Origin: Verrucomicrobia bacterium GWC2_42_7 | GTDB lineage: Bacteria > Verrucomicrobiota > Verrucomicrobiia > Opitutales > GWC2-42-7-A | Length of the DNA stretch: 8,062 nt | Reading direction: 5' to 3' | NCBI GenBank assembly: GCA_001831055.1 | Contig: MIDO01000115.1 | Location: 874-8,935 of the forward strand | Part shown: positions 1-6,153 of the stretch, piece by piece | Layout: each line of letters starts with the position of its first letter | Position numbering within the stretch: position 1 is the stretch's first letter | The notes under the pieces: generated by a model | The model's input: the letters and a program-made list of their open reading frames with translations, nothing else | What the model was told of the DNA's origin: nothing | Databases searched by the model: none | Position numbers and translations under genes: made by a program

Positions 1-36
1 TTGCTTAAGGGGAGGGTAGTTGTTTATAAAGGGAGC

Positions 37-1041
37 ATGTCAAAAATATTATTTATTATTGCTCTAGGCTGTTTATTGGTGGGATGCCGTGAAAGAAGAG
101 ATGAAAAAACACTTTGGGGAGAAGTTAAGCGTGTAGCTGTAAAGCAAGTTGGTTATGATCAAGTTTCCGTAGTGGAGCAGATTATGGGGACAGTGATTTC
201 AAAGGAAAGGGCAGTGCTCTCAAGTAAAATTTCTGGAACCGTTAGTTCCGCTCCGATTGTTTTGGGGCAAAGTGTAGAAAAGGGAAAACTCCTCATAAAA
301 TTTGACGCTAAGGAAATTTTGTCAAAGTTAAACCAAGCTAACGCTCAATGGGATCAAGCGAAAGCTGATTGGAAACGCATAGATTCGTTATATAATCAAG
401 GAGCGTCAACGAAGAGCGAGAGAGATCGTATGTTATCTCAACTGAGATCTGCGGAAGCAATGGTTCTTGAAGCAAAGTCGATGGAGTCTTATACTAAAAT
501 AGAGGCCCCGTTTTCTGGCGTAATTACTCGTAAGTTTGTCAATGAGGGTGACTTAGCCGTAGCAGGATCGAATTTATTGGAAATTGAAGATCTTAGCCAT
601 TTACAGGTGGAGGCGAATGTTCCTGAATCCCTTATTTCGCATTTATTTTTAAACCAAAAAATCAAAGCAGAGATTAGTGGAAGGGATTATGACCTAATTG
701 TCAGAGAAATGTCTCCATCTGCGGATAGAGATTCGCATACTTTTAGAGTGAAGGCGGATGTTCTCTTCCATGAAAAATTAGAAACAGGCCTTTTTGCGAG
801 GGTTTCTATTCCATCGGATTTCCGTAGCGGCCTTATGATTCCTTCATCTGCTGTTATTCATAAGGGGCAATTAGATGCAGTCTTTGTTTATACCGATGGG
901 CGTGCAAATTTGCGTTATGTTAGGACTCATTTGGTAACTGCCGATTTATCGGAAATTTTGAGTGGTCTAGATGAGGGGGAACTCCTTATTGAAAGTCCCC
1001 TGAGTCTACAAGATGGTGAATCAGTGGAGGTCAAGAAATGA
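37..1041 (+). CDS. RND efflux periplasmic adaptor (HlyD/AcrA-type membrane fusion protein), lipoprotein
   Basis: Periplasmic adaptor that links an RND permease to an outer-membrane channel. From the ATG at 37 the protein has 334 residues. Residues 1-17 form a lipoprotein signal ending in the lipobox L14-V15-G16-C17, which is why this start is preferred to the in-frame TTG at position 1 that would add 12 charged residues in front of it. Then come the first half of the barrel-sandwich (about 60-90), an alpha-helical hairpin rich in Ala, Gln and Lys (about 91-150), the second lipoyl half with the typical IEAPFSGVI (155-163), a beta-barrel (about 186-262) and a membrane-proximal domain. The GGGAG before ATG37 is only one base away, closer than usual, so the start is not certain and upstream sequence is outside the window. 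The residue after Cys17 is Arg, not the Asp that retains AcrA in the inner membrane of E. coli. It overlaps the permease gene by 4 bases (ATGA), so the two are co-translated. Confidence 0.9.
   Translation: MSKILFIIALGCLLVGCRERRDEKTLWGEVKRVAVKQVGYDQVSVVEQIMGTVISKERAVLSSKISGTVSSAPIVLGQSVEKGKLLIKFDAKEILSKLNQANAQWDQAKADWKRIDSLYNQGASTKSERDRMLSQLRSAEAMVLEAKSMESYTKIEAPFSGVITRKFVNEGDLAVAGSNLLEIEDLSHLQVEANVPESLISHLFLNQKIKAEISGRDYDLIVREMSPSADRDSHTFRVKADVLFHEKLETGLFARVSIPSDFRSGLMIPSSAVIHKGQLDAVFVYTDGRANLRYVRTHLVTADLSEILSGLDEGELLIESPLSLQDGESVEVKK
1026..1030 (+). promoter_or_regulatory. Shine-Dalgarno for the RND permease
   Basis: GGAGG lies inside the last codons of the adaptor gene, 7 bases before the ATG at 1038. 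It is the clearest ribosome binding site in the window and fixes the permease start at 1038 rather than at the second in-frame ATG, six codons later. Confidence 0.75.
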
Positions 1042-4000
1042 CGCAAAATGATTCAATGGGCATTGCTGGGAAGATTGCTACCCTTTTTGTGAGCTCCAGG
1101 CTCACGCCCCTTCTCATCATTGGAGCTGTCTTTCTAGGCATAGGGGCAGCGTGTATTCTTCCACGAGAAGAAGAACCTCAAATTAAGGTTCCCATGATTG
1201 ATATCATGGTATCGATGCCAGGAGCTTCTCCGGAAGAGGTTGAGGCAAGGGTTACGCGTCCTATGGAAAAACTTCTTTGGGAAATACCGGGAATTGAATA
1301 TCTCTATTCAACTTCTTCTTCTGAAAGGAGCTTGGTTATTGCAAGGTTTTACGTCGGAGAAGAGCTAGAGAAAAGTCTTTTGAAAATCCAGCAAAAGCTG
1401 CAGGCAAACTTTGATAGGATTCCGAGTGGGGTTTATAAACCCCTTATAAAGCCGCGAACCATTGACGATGTTCCCATTCTAACGCTAACCTTGCATAGCA
1501 AACGTTATGATGGCGTTATCTTGAGAAAACTAGCCGTTCAAATTGATGATGAAATCAAAAAGCTCGATAACCTTGCAGAAACATCCGTTATAGGCGGGTA
1601 TCGCAGGCAAATTAAGATACAGATAGATCCCCTTAGATTGGCGTCTCGCAATCTTGGTTTGTTCGAAATTGTAGAAAAAATAAAACAGGCAAATAAGCAC
1701 ACCCTAGCGGGATCTTTAACTTATAAAAACAATGATACGTTAATCGAGCTGGGGGATTTTATAAAATCGACAAAAGAACTCAAAAGTATCGTTGTTGGGG
1801 TTGCCGATAAAATGCCTATTTATCTTTTTGAAGTAGCAACCATTACGGATTCCAATGAAGAGGTTCTACATCATGTGCTTTATGGGTCAAAAGGAAGCCC
1901 AGATGAGCTTGCTGTAACCATTAGCATCGCAAAGCGTCCCGGGGCAAATGCAATAAAAGTAGCCCACGAAGTTTTGAAAAAGATTGATTCGCTAAAGGGT
2001 GTTCTCGTTCCTCAAGATGTTTGTATCGATGTTACGCGTAATTATGGTGAAACAGCGGCAGAGAAATCAAATGAGTTGCTGATCCACATGGGGATTGCTG
2101 TCATTGGAGTCGCTTTATTGATTTGGCTGTTTCTGGGATGGCGTCAGTCCTTGGTGGTCCTCGTTACTATTCCTTCGACCCTAGCCCTTACACTTCTTGT
2201 TTTTTATCTTTATGGTTATACTTTAAATAGAATCACCTTATTTGCCCTTATATTTTCCATCGGGATTTTGGTTGACGATGCCATTGTCGTCTTAGAAAAC
2301 ATTGAGCGTCATCTGGCATTACCGATTTCCATAGGAAAAGATTTTCTGAAAATCATAGTTGATGCCGTTGCAGAAGTTGGGAATCCGACGATTTTAGCAA
2401 CTTTTGCGGTTATTGCAGCTATTCTTCCCATGGCGTTTGTGGGTGGTTTAATGGGGCCCTACATGCGACCTATCCCTATAGGTGCTAGCGCTGCGATGTT
2501 TTTTTCCTTAATTGTTGCATTTATTGCGACGCCTTGGGCTTCTTCCAAGTTCCTAAAACATAGCCAGCCAACTTCACATGAGCAAGCGCACGACTTTTTT
2601 ACTCGGATTTATCATCGTGTCATGGAGCCCCTATTGGACTCAAAGAAATGGCGAGGTGTTTTTCTAACAAGCATATTGATTTTACTGTGTTGCTCGATAG
2701 CGACTGTGTTATTGGGTTGGGTTAAGGTCAAAATGTTGCCTTTCGACAATAAATCGGAATTCCAAGTAATGCTCAAGATGCCGGAAGGGACTTCTTTGGA
2801 GCAAACCACACGTGCCCTTAGAGAAATGGGAATTTTTTTAAAGGAAAACACTCCAGAAATGGAATCTTATCAAATTTATTCTGGCACAAGCTCTCCCTTC
2901 AATTTTAATGGACTTGTTCGCCATTATTTTTTAAGAAAGTCTCCCAACCTCGGGGATATCCAAGTCAACCTTGTTCCCAAGGAGAAGCGCGCAAATAAGA
3001 GCCATGAAATCGCTAAAAGGGTACGGAAAGGTCTAGCCTTAATTGCAAAAAAATACAATGCTCGCTTAACACTAGCAGAAGTTCCTCCTGGGCCCCCTGT
3101 GCTACAGACATTGGTTGCCGAAATCTATGGACCCACCGAAAAAGATAGGTTGTGTACCGCGCAATTAGTTAAAGCTGTTTTTGAAAAAACAAAAGGCGTT
3201 GTAGACGTCGACACTTATATGGAATCCGACCAAAAAGAGTTCCATTTTGTTATCGATAAAGAAAAAGCAGCTTTATATGGGATCAGTGAAGAGAAAATCA
3301 CCCAATCCATTCAAGTTGCCATTCAAGGATTATCCATTGATCTGTTTCATTCTGATCGAGATAGGGAGGATGTTCCCCTATTTCTAGAAATCCCCCGGCA
3401 ACAGCGTGCCCATCTTGAAGATCTTTTGTCTATCAAGGTTTGTTCGAATCCGATCATGAATAAACAGCTTATCTCGCTTAGAGACTTGGTTAAGCTCAAT
3501 GAAGGCATTGCAGATAAGAGCATTTATCACAAAAACTTAAAAAATGTCATTTACGTAACAGCAGATGTTGCTGGCGAAATTGAAAGTCCTGTTTATGCGA
3601 TTTTTAAAATGAACAAGGAACTCTCTAAGAACGTTCGTCTATACGATCTCAAGGGCCCAGACAATGAATGCGTTCCTGCAATGAAATGGGATGGAGAATG
3701 GCACATTACCCTAGAAGTATTTCGGGATCTTGGTCTTGCATTTGCAATTGTACTTGTCCTCATTTACATGTTAATGGTGGGCTGGTTCCATTCCTTTTTA
3801 ACTCCATTGATTGTCATGGTAGCTATTCCTTTTTCCCTTATAGGGATCTTGCCGGGTCATGCTTGTATGAATGCCTTTTTCACGGCAACCTCAATGATTG
3901 GTTTTATGGCTGGGGCCGGTATTGTTGTCCGCAATTCCATTATTCTCGTTGACTTCATTGAGTTGCGGAGACAGGAGGGCATTTTATTGCGAGATGCAGT

Positions 4001-4196
4001 TGTGGAAGCCGGTTCAGTCAGATTCCGTCCCATGCTCCTAACCGCTCTTGCCGTGATTGTGGGTGCTTCTGTAATCCTAGCAGATCCCATTTTTCAAGGG
4101 TTAGCCATTTCGCTAATGGCCGGCGAAGTTGCATCTCTTTTAATTAGTAGAATGGCTGTACCCGTTCTCTATTTTATGGCTTTTAACAAAAAATAA
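1038..4196 (+). CDS. RND family efflux permease (AcrB/ACR_tran superfamily)
   Basis: Inner-membrane proton-driven exporter, 1052 residues, the usual length for the family. It shows the RND duplication: TM1 at about 23-41 followed by PREEEPQIKVPM (42-53), a large periplasmic porter/docking loop to about 345, a TM bundle to about 500, TM7 near 540-560, a second large loop to about 890, and a final TM bundle. The proton-relay acidic pair is present in TM4 as D413-D414 within GILVDDAIVVLENIERH. In TM10 the position of the AcrB Lys940 is Arg965 (GIVVRNSIILVDF). I recall Arg here in other members of the PREEEPQI-type subfamily, so it is probably ancestral rather than a defect. The porter loops show no metal-binding signature I recognise, so a hydrophobic or drug-like substrate is more likely than metal, but this is inference. 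Gene order adaptor-permease-channel supports a complete tripartite pump. Confidence 0.95.
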   Translation: MTQNDSMGIAGKIATLFVSSRLTPLLIIGAVFLGIGAACILPREEEPQIKVPMIDIMVSMPGASPEEVEARVTRPMEKLLWEIPGIEYLYSTSSSERSLVIARFYVGEELEKSLLKIQQKLQANFDRIPSGVYKPLIKPRTIDDVPILTLTLHSKRYDGVILRKLAVQIDDEIKKLDNLAETSVIGGYRRQIKIQIDPLRLASRNLGLFEIVEKIKQANKHTLAGSLTYKNNDTLIELGDFIKSTKELKSIVVGVADKMPIYLFEVATITDSNEEVLHHVLYGSKGSPDELAVTISIAKRPGANAIKVAHEVLKKIDSLKGVLVPQDVCIDVTRNYGETAAEKSNELLIHMGIAVIGVALLIWLFLGWRQSLVVLVTIPSTLALTLLVFYLYGYTLNRITLFALIFSIGILVDDAIVVLENIERHLALPISIGKDFLKIIVDAVAEVGNPTILATFAVIAAILPMAFVGGLMGPYMRPIPIGASAAMFFSLIVAFIATPWASSKFLKHSQPTSHEQAHDFFTRIYHRVMEPLLDSKKWRGVFLTSILILLCCSIATVLLGWVKVKMLPFDNKSEFQVMLKMPEGTSLEQTTRALREMGIFLKENTPEMESYQIYSGTSSPFNFNGLVRHYFLRKSPNLGDIQVNLVPKEKRANKSHEIAKRVRKGLALIAKKYNARLTLAEVPPGPPVLQTLVAEIYGPTEKDRLCTAQLVKAVFEKTKGVVDVDTYMESDQKEFHFVIDKEKAALYGISEEKITQSIQVAIQGLSIDLFHSDRDREDVPLFLEIPRQQRAHLEDLLSIKVCSNPIMNKQLISLRDLVKLNEGIADKSIYHKNLKNVIYVTADVAGEIESPVYAIFKMNKELSKNVRLYDLKGPDNECVPAMKWDGEWHITLEVFRDLGLAFAIVLVLIYMLMVGWFHSFLTPLIVMVAIPFSLIGILPGHACMNAFFTATSMIGFMAGAGIVVRNSIILVDFIELRRQEGILLRDAVVEAGSVRFRPMLLTALAVIVGASVILADPIFQGLAISLMAGEVASLLISRMAVPVLYFMAFNKK

Positions 4197-4201
4197 ACAC
4201 A

Positions 4202-5488
4202 GTGAAAAAAATCATTTTTTATACAATTTTTCTTTTGCCTATTAATTGGGCTTTTGCGGAAGCCTTGTCCCTAAGACAAGCTATCGAGATGGCTTTGAAA
4301 AACAATCCCTGTATCCAAGAGGCCACCGAAAGGATAAACCAAGCTCAGGCTCAAACTGAACAATTCCGTGCAGCATTTTCACCAATGGTGAATGTGGGTT
4401 CTTCCTATACACGGACAGACCTTCCGATGAATGCATTTGGGAACATTATCAATCAACGCAGTTATAGGCAGGGGATTGACTTCAATCGTCCTGGAACGGT
4501 CGATAATTTGGGCGTCCAAGGAGGCATCTCATACAACATCTATAATGGAGGTAAAGATAAGGCCTCAATGGAGATGGCTCGTAAACAACACCAATCAAAG
4601 CAAAAGAACAAAGAAACCATCGAATCAGAACTCATTTTCGCTGTTATTGTAGCTTTTTATAATATCAAGCAGGCGGAAGAATGTTTGAAAAATTCGGAAG
4701 GCGAACTTGCTGCCTTCAAATCAAACCTTGATGTAGCAGAAATTAAATACAAGGGGGGTACTTTGTTGAAAGATGAGGTGCTAAAATGGGAAGTCCAAAT
4801 TGCTAAGTCTACAGAGGATCAGATAAAAAATAAGCATATGCTAGTCATTGCTCGGAAAACGCTTTCCAATCTTCTTGGTCTACGAAATTCAATGGTTACC
4901 GCGGGAGACGACGATATTGAATTTAAGCTCCCAACCGATGAAAAACGACAGCGTGCGGAATTGGCTGCTTTTGACCTTCAAATTTCTGCCTTAGAAGCGA
5001 AGATCAGTTCTATAAGAGCAGAACGCTTGCCCTCTATTAATACGTTTGCCAATACTTATTATAATAAAGGTGGGAAGACAGGAGGTAATGGAACTTGTTG
5101 GGGATTAGGTGTTTCTGTTAATCTTAATGTTTGGGATGGACAACTCGTTTCTTCAAAAATCCGAGAAGCTCAAGCAGAGTTACGTGCTGCAAACGCTAAG
5201 AAAAAACAACTCGAACTTGCTATTGAATTAGAAAACGAACAAACAAGATCAGAAGTAAGCGAAAAGTTCGAACGTTATCAGGTGGTTAGAAAAATGGTCG
5301 AACTGGCTGAAGAAACGGCACAGCTTAGCCGAAAACGCTATTCAGAAGGCCTCCTTCTCACTTCAGATTTAATTAGTGTCGAACAGGCTCTAAGCGATTC
5401 AAAAATGCGCTTTACCCTGGCCAAAAATAATAAAATCTTATCCATCGCAAGATACAGAAAATCACTAGGCCAAAAATTCTTTGACTGA
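4202..5488 (+). CDS. TolC-family outer-membrane efflux channel (OEP)
   Basis: Outer-membrane channel partner of the pump, 428 residues with GTG start. Residues 1-19 are a Sec signal peptide with cleavage expected after AFA (17-19). The mature part shows the internal duplication of the family. Each half has a beta segment with an aromatic turn (NIYNGGK near 112-118; NVWDGQ near 309-314) and a long helix. The helices end in matching motifs, YKGGTLLKDEVLKWE (183-197) and YSEGLLLTSDLISVE (380-394), which is direct evidence of the repeat. LSLRQAIEMALKNNP (22-36) is the usual N-terminal OEP start. The gene begins 5 bases after the permease stop and has no Shine-Dalgarno, so translation is probably coupled to the permease. 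An alternative start was considered, but none other gives an intact signal peptide. It ends in TGA. Confidence 0.93.
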   Translation: MKKIIFYTIFLLPINWAFAEALSLRQAIEMALKNNPCIQEATERINQAQAQTEQFRAAFSPMVNVGSSYTRTDLPMNAFGNIINQRSYRQGIDFNRPGTVDNLGVQGGISYNIYNGGKDKASMEMARKQHQSKQKNKETIESELIFAVIVAFYNIKQAEECLKNSEGELAAFKSNLDVAEIKYKGGTLLKDEVLKWEVQIAKSTEDQIKNKHMLVIARKTLSNLLGLRNSMVTAGDDDIEFKLPTDEKRQRAELAAFDLQISALEAKISSIRAERLPSINTFANTYYNKGGKTGGNGTCWGLGVSVNLNVWDGQLVSSKIREAQAELRAANAKKKQLELAIELENEQTRSEVSEKFERYQVVRKMVELAEETAQLSRKRYSEGLLLTSDLISVEQALSDSKMRFTLAKNNKILSIARYRKSLGQKFFD

Positions 5489-5532
5489 TGGAAGTGTATT
5501 TATAGCCTATTGCAAAATAGAAGGGACAAGGT

Positions 5533-5577
5533 GCGAAAACCTTTCTTTTCTGAGATAAAGGAAGAAAGGGTTTCCGT
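5533..5577 (+). other. Bulged hairpin downstream of the efflux operon
   Basis: 5540-5549 pairs with 5560-5569 (10 bp, two of them G-U at the loop end). After a bulged G at 5570, 5537-5539 pairs with 5571-5573. An A-C mismatch is followed by G5535-C5575 and C5534-G5576. The loop is 10 bases (5550-5559). No T run follows, so it is not a typical intrinsic terminator. It could protect the 3' end of the efflux transcript or be the first domain of the structured RNA that begins 2 bases later. Confidence 0.5.
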
Positions 5578-5578
5578 C

Positions 5579-5889
5579 GGGAAGCATGGGGTCAACATTT
5601 TGAGTGTGTTAGTCATCGGGCGCACACTTGCTCAGGTGCGTATGTATAGTCAAGCGTATTGAAAATGAATACAGTATTTTGTTTTGGGACGTTTTCTCAT
5701 CCATCGCATAATAAAAACCGTAAGGTTTTTATTATGCGATTATTAAAAGTGTTTCTTGGGAGGGTGAGGAAAGTATCTGTTCTGTTTTTGAGAAGGGGGG
5801 CAAGGTGAATACGACCGAGTATACAATGTGTACGTAAGGGAGTGTGAATCCGATGTCCAGCACACTCAAAAGTTGAACTCATGTTTTTC
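5579..5889 (+). ncRNA. Candidate rod-shaped structured RNA of about 310 nt, unknown family
   Basis: The two ends are complementary and pairing continues inward in nested order. 5585-5590 pairs with 5878-5883, 5592-5596 with 5872-5876, 5598-5610 with 5859-5871 (bulged A5597), 5614-5619 with 5850-5855, 5623-5628 with 5841-5846, 5637-5642 with 5831-5836, 5643-5648 with 5820-5825, 5655-5660 with 5808-5813, and 5671-5680 with 5770-5780 (one bulge). Then 5696-5702 pairs with 5762-5768, and a perfect hairpin sits at 5703-5740. The outer arm alone gives about 31 pairs. Mispairs are mostly G-T (for example 5589/5879, 5609/5860, 5638/5835, 5677/5773, 5700/5764), which pair only in + strand RNA, against one A-C (5611/5858). 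The 3' edge runs into five Ts (5884-5888). I see no SRP, 6S, tmRNA or RNase P signatures. No convincing promoter was found. A foldback/MITE-type element is the main alternative, but I see no target-site duplication. Confidence 0.55.
5703..5740 (+). repeat. Perfect 17-bp inverted repeat with GUAA tetraloop
   Basis: 5703-5719 is the exact reverse complement of 5724-5740, and the loop 5720-5723 is GTAA closed by C-G. In + strand RNA this is a GNRA tetraloop; on the other strand the loop would be UUAC, which is not. It forms the tip of the larger rod. The A5CC/GGT5 core resembles a bidirectional terminator, but the T tract is inside the stem and extra pairing extends beyond it, so I do not call it a terminator. 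Confidence 0.85.
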
Positions 5890-5890
5890 T

Positions 5891-5930
5891 GTTTGGGGAA
5901 TCCCTTTTCCGGGAGCCCAAATGGGTTTTC
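5891..5930 (+). terminator. Two competing hairpins followed by a T tract, possible terminator
   Basis: Fold A: 5891-5897 pairs with 5916-5922 (7 bp) and, inside it, 5901-5904 with 5911-5914 (4 bp, loop of 6). Fold B: 5911-5918 pairs with 5923-5930 (8 bp, three G-U, loop AAAT). Both use 5911-5922, so they exclude each other. A TTTTC tract lies at 5926-5930. It sits just after the structured RNA and before the tuf promoter, so it may end transcription of the former. The stems are modest and the T tract short, so the call is weak. Confidence 0.35.
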
Positions 5931-5972
5931 TCAAAAAACAACGAGAAATTTTAGTAAAAGTGAAAAAAAGGT

Positions 5973-6016
5973 TTGACTGAGTGGCACTGAACGGGCAGAT
6001 TTCGTGGTTCTATAAA
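5973..6016 (+). promoter_or_regulatory. Candidate promoter region for tRNA-Thr and tuf
   Basis: TTGACT at 5973-5978 is the best -35-like hexamer upstream of tRNA-Thr. At 17-base spacing it meets only CAGATT (5996-6001). The best -10-like hexamer, TATAAA at 6011-6016, is 32 bases from TTGACT and has only a weak -35 (CTGAAC, 5987-5992, 18-base spacer). Either reading puts the transcript start about 25-45 bases before the tRNA. I favour a promoter here because tuf needs one after the structured intergenic region, but cannot choose between the two. Confidence 0.4.
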
Positions 6017-6050
6017 TCTTCTTATCGACCAATGGGGGAGTTATAGTTGG

Positions 6051-6126
6051 GCCCTTGTAGCTCAGTTGGCAGAGCGCGTCCTTGGTAAGGACGAGGTCGG
6101 CGGTTCAAATCCGCTCGGGGGCTCCA
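6051..6126 (+). tRNA. trnT: tRNA-Thr (anticodon GGT)
   Basis: 76 bases with encoded CCA (6124-6126) and discriminator T6123. Acceptor stem GCCCTTG pairs with CGGGGGC, with two G-U pairs. The D arm is GCTC/GAGC, the anticodon stem CGTCC/GGACG encloses loop TTGGTAA, giving anticodon GGT, and the T arm is GGCGG-TTCAAAT-CCGCT. It reads ACC and ACU. It lies 27 bases before tuf and is probably cut from the same transcript. Confidence 0.97.
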
Positions 6127-6153
6127 GTTAATAACATTTAATACAACAAGAAA

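Larger units (their letters stand above)
5489..6050. other. 562-base intergenic region without protein genes, dense in RNA structure
   Basis: I see no credible coding sequence here. Reading left to right it contains a bulged hairpin (5533-5577), a long rod-shaped fold (5579-5889), a pair of competing hairpins followed by a T tract (5891-5930), a short 6-bp inverted repeat (5927-5932 with 5943-5948), and a candidate promoter for the tRNA-Thr/tuf unit (5973-6016). There is no classical GC-stem plus T-run terminator directly after the efflux operon. The only open frame of note, on the minus strand at 5697-5882, lies inside the rod and has no family resemblance. Confidence 0.7.

Noticed and set aside
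2612..2851. Open frames in other frames of the pump genes (also 3668-3952, 3857-4090, 4431-4652)
   Set aside because: All lie wholly inside well-supported RND or OEP genes and show no family resemblance.
5480..5488. TTTGACTGA at the end of the channel gene, repeated at 5972-5980
   Set aside because: As a -35 it has no -10 at acceptable spacing (TATAGC at 5501 is only 14 bases away). At 5480 it is explained by coding for Phe-Asp-stop.
1041..5488. TGA stops together with a tRNA-Trp, as a hint of UGA recoding
   Set aside because: TGA ends the adaptor and channel genes exactly where their families end, and the tRNA anticodon is CCA, so the code is standard here.
5766..5774. GAGGAAAGT, identical to the start of a conserved RNase P RNA motif
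   Set aside because: The bases after it (ATCT) do not continue the motif, it sits in the wrong place for P4, and no partner strand or ACAGAA-type element follows. Treated as a chance 9-mer.
5697..5882. Minus-strand open frame of 61 codons in the intergenic region
   Set aside because: It lies inside the self-complementary rod, has no recognisable family or ribosome binding site, and the G-T asymmetry favours the other strand as the RNA.
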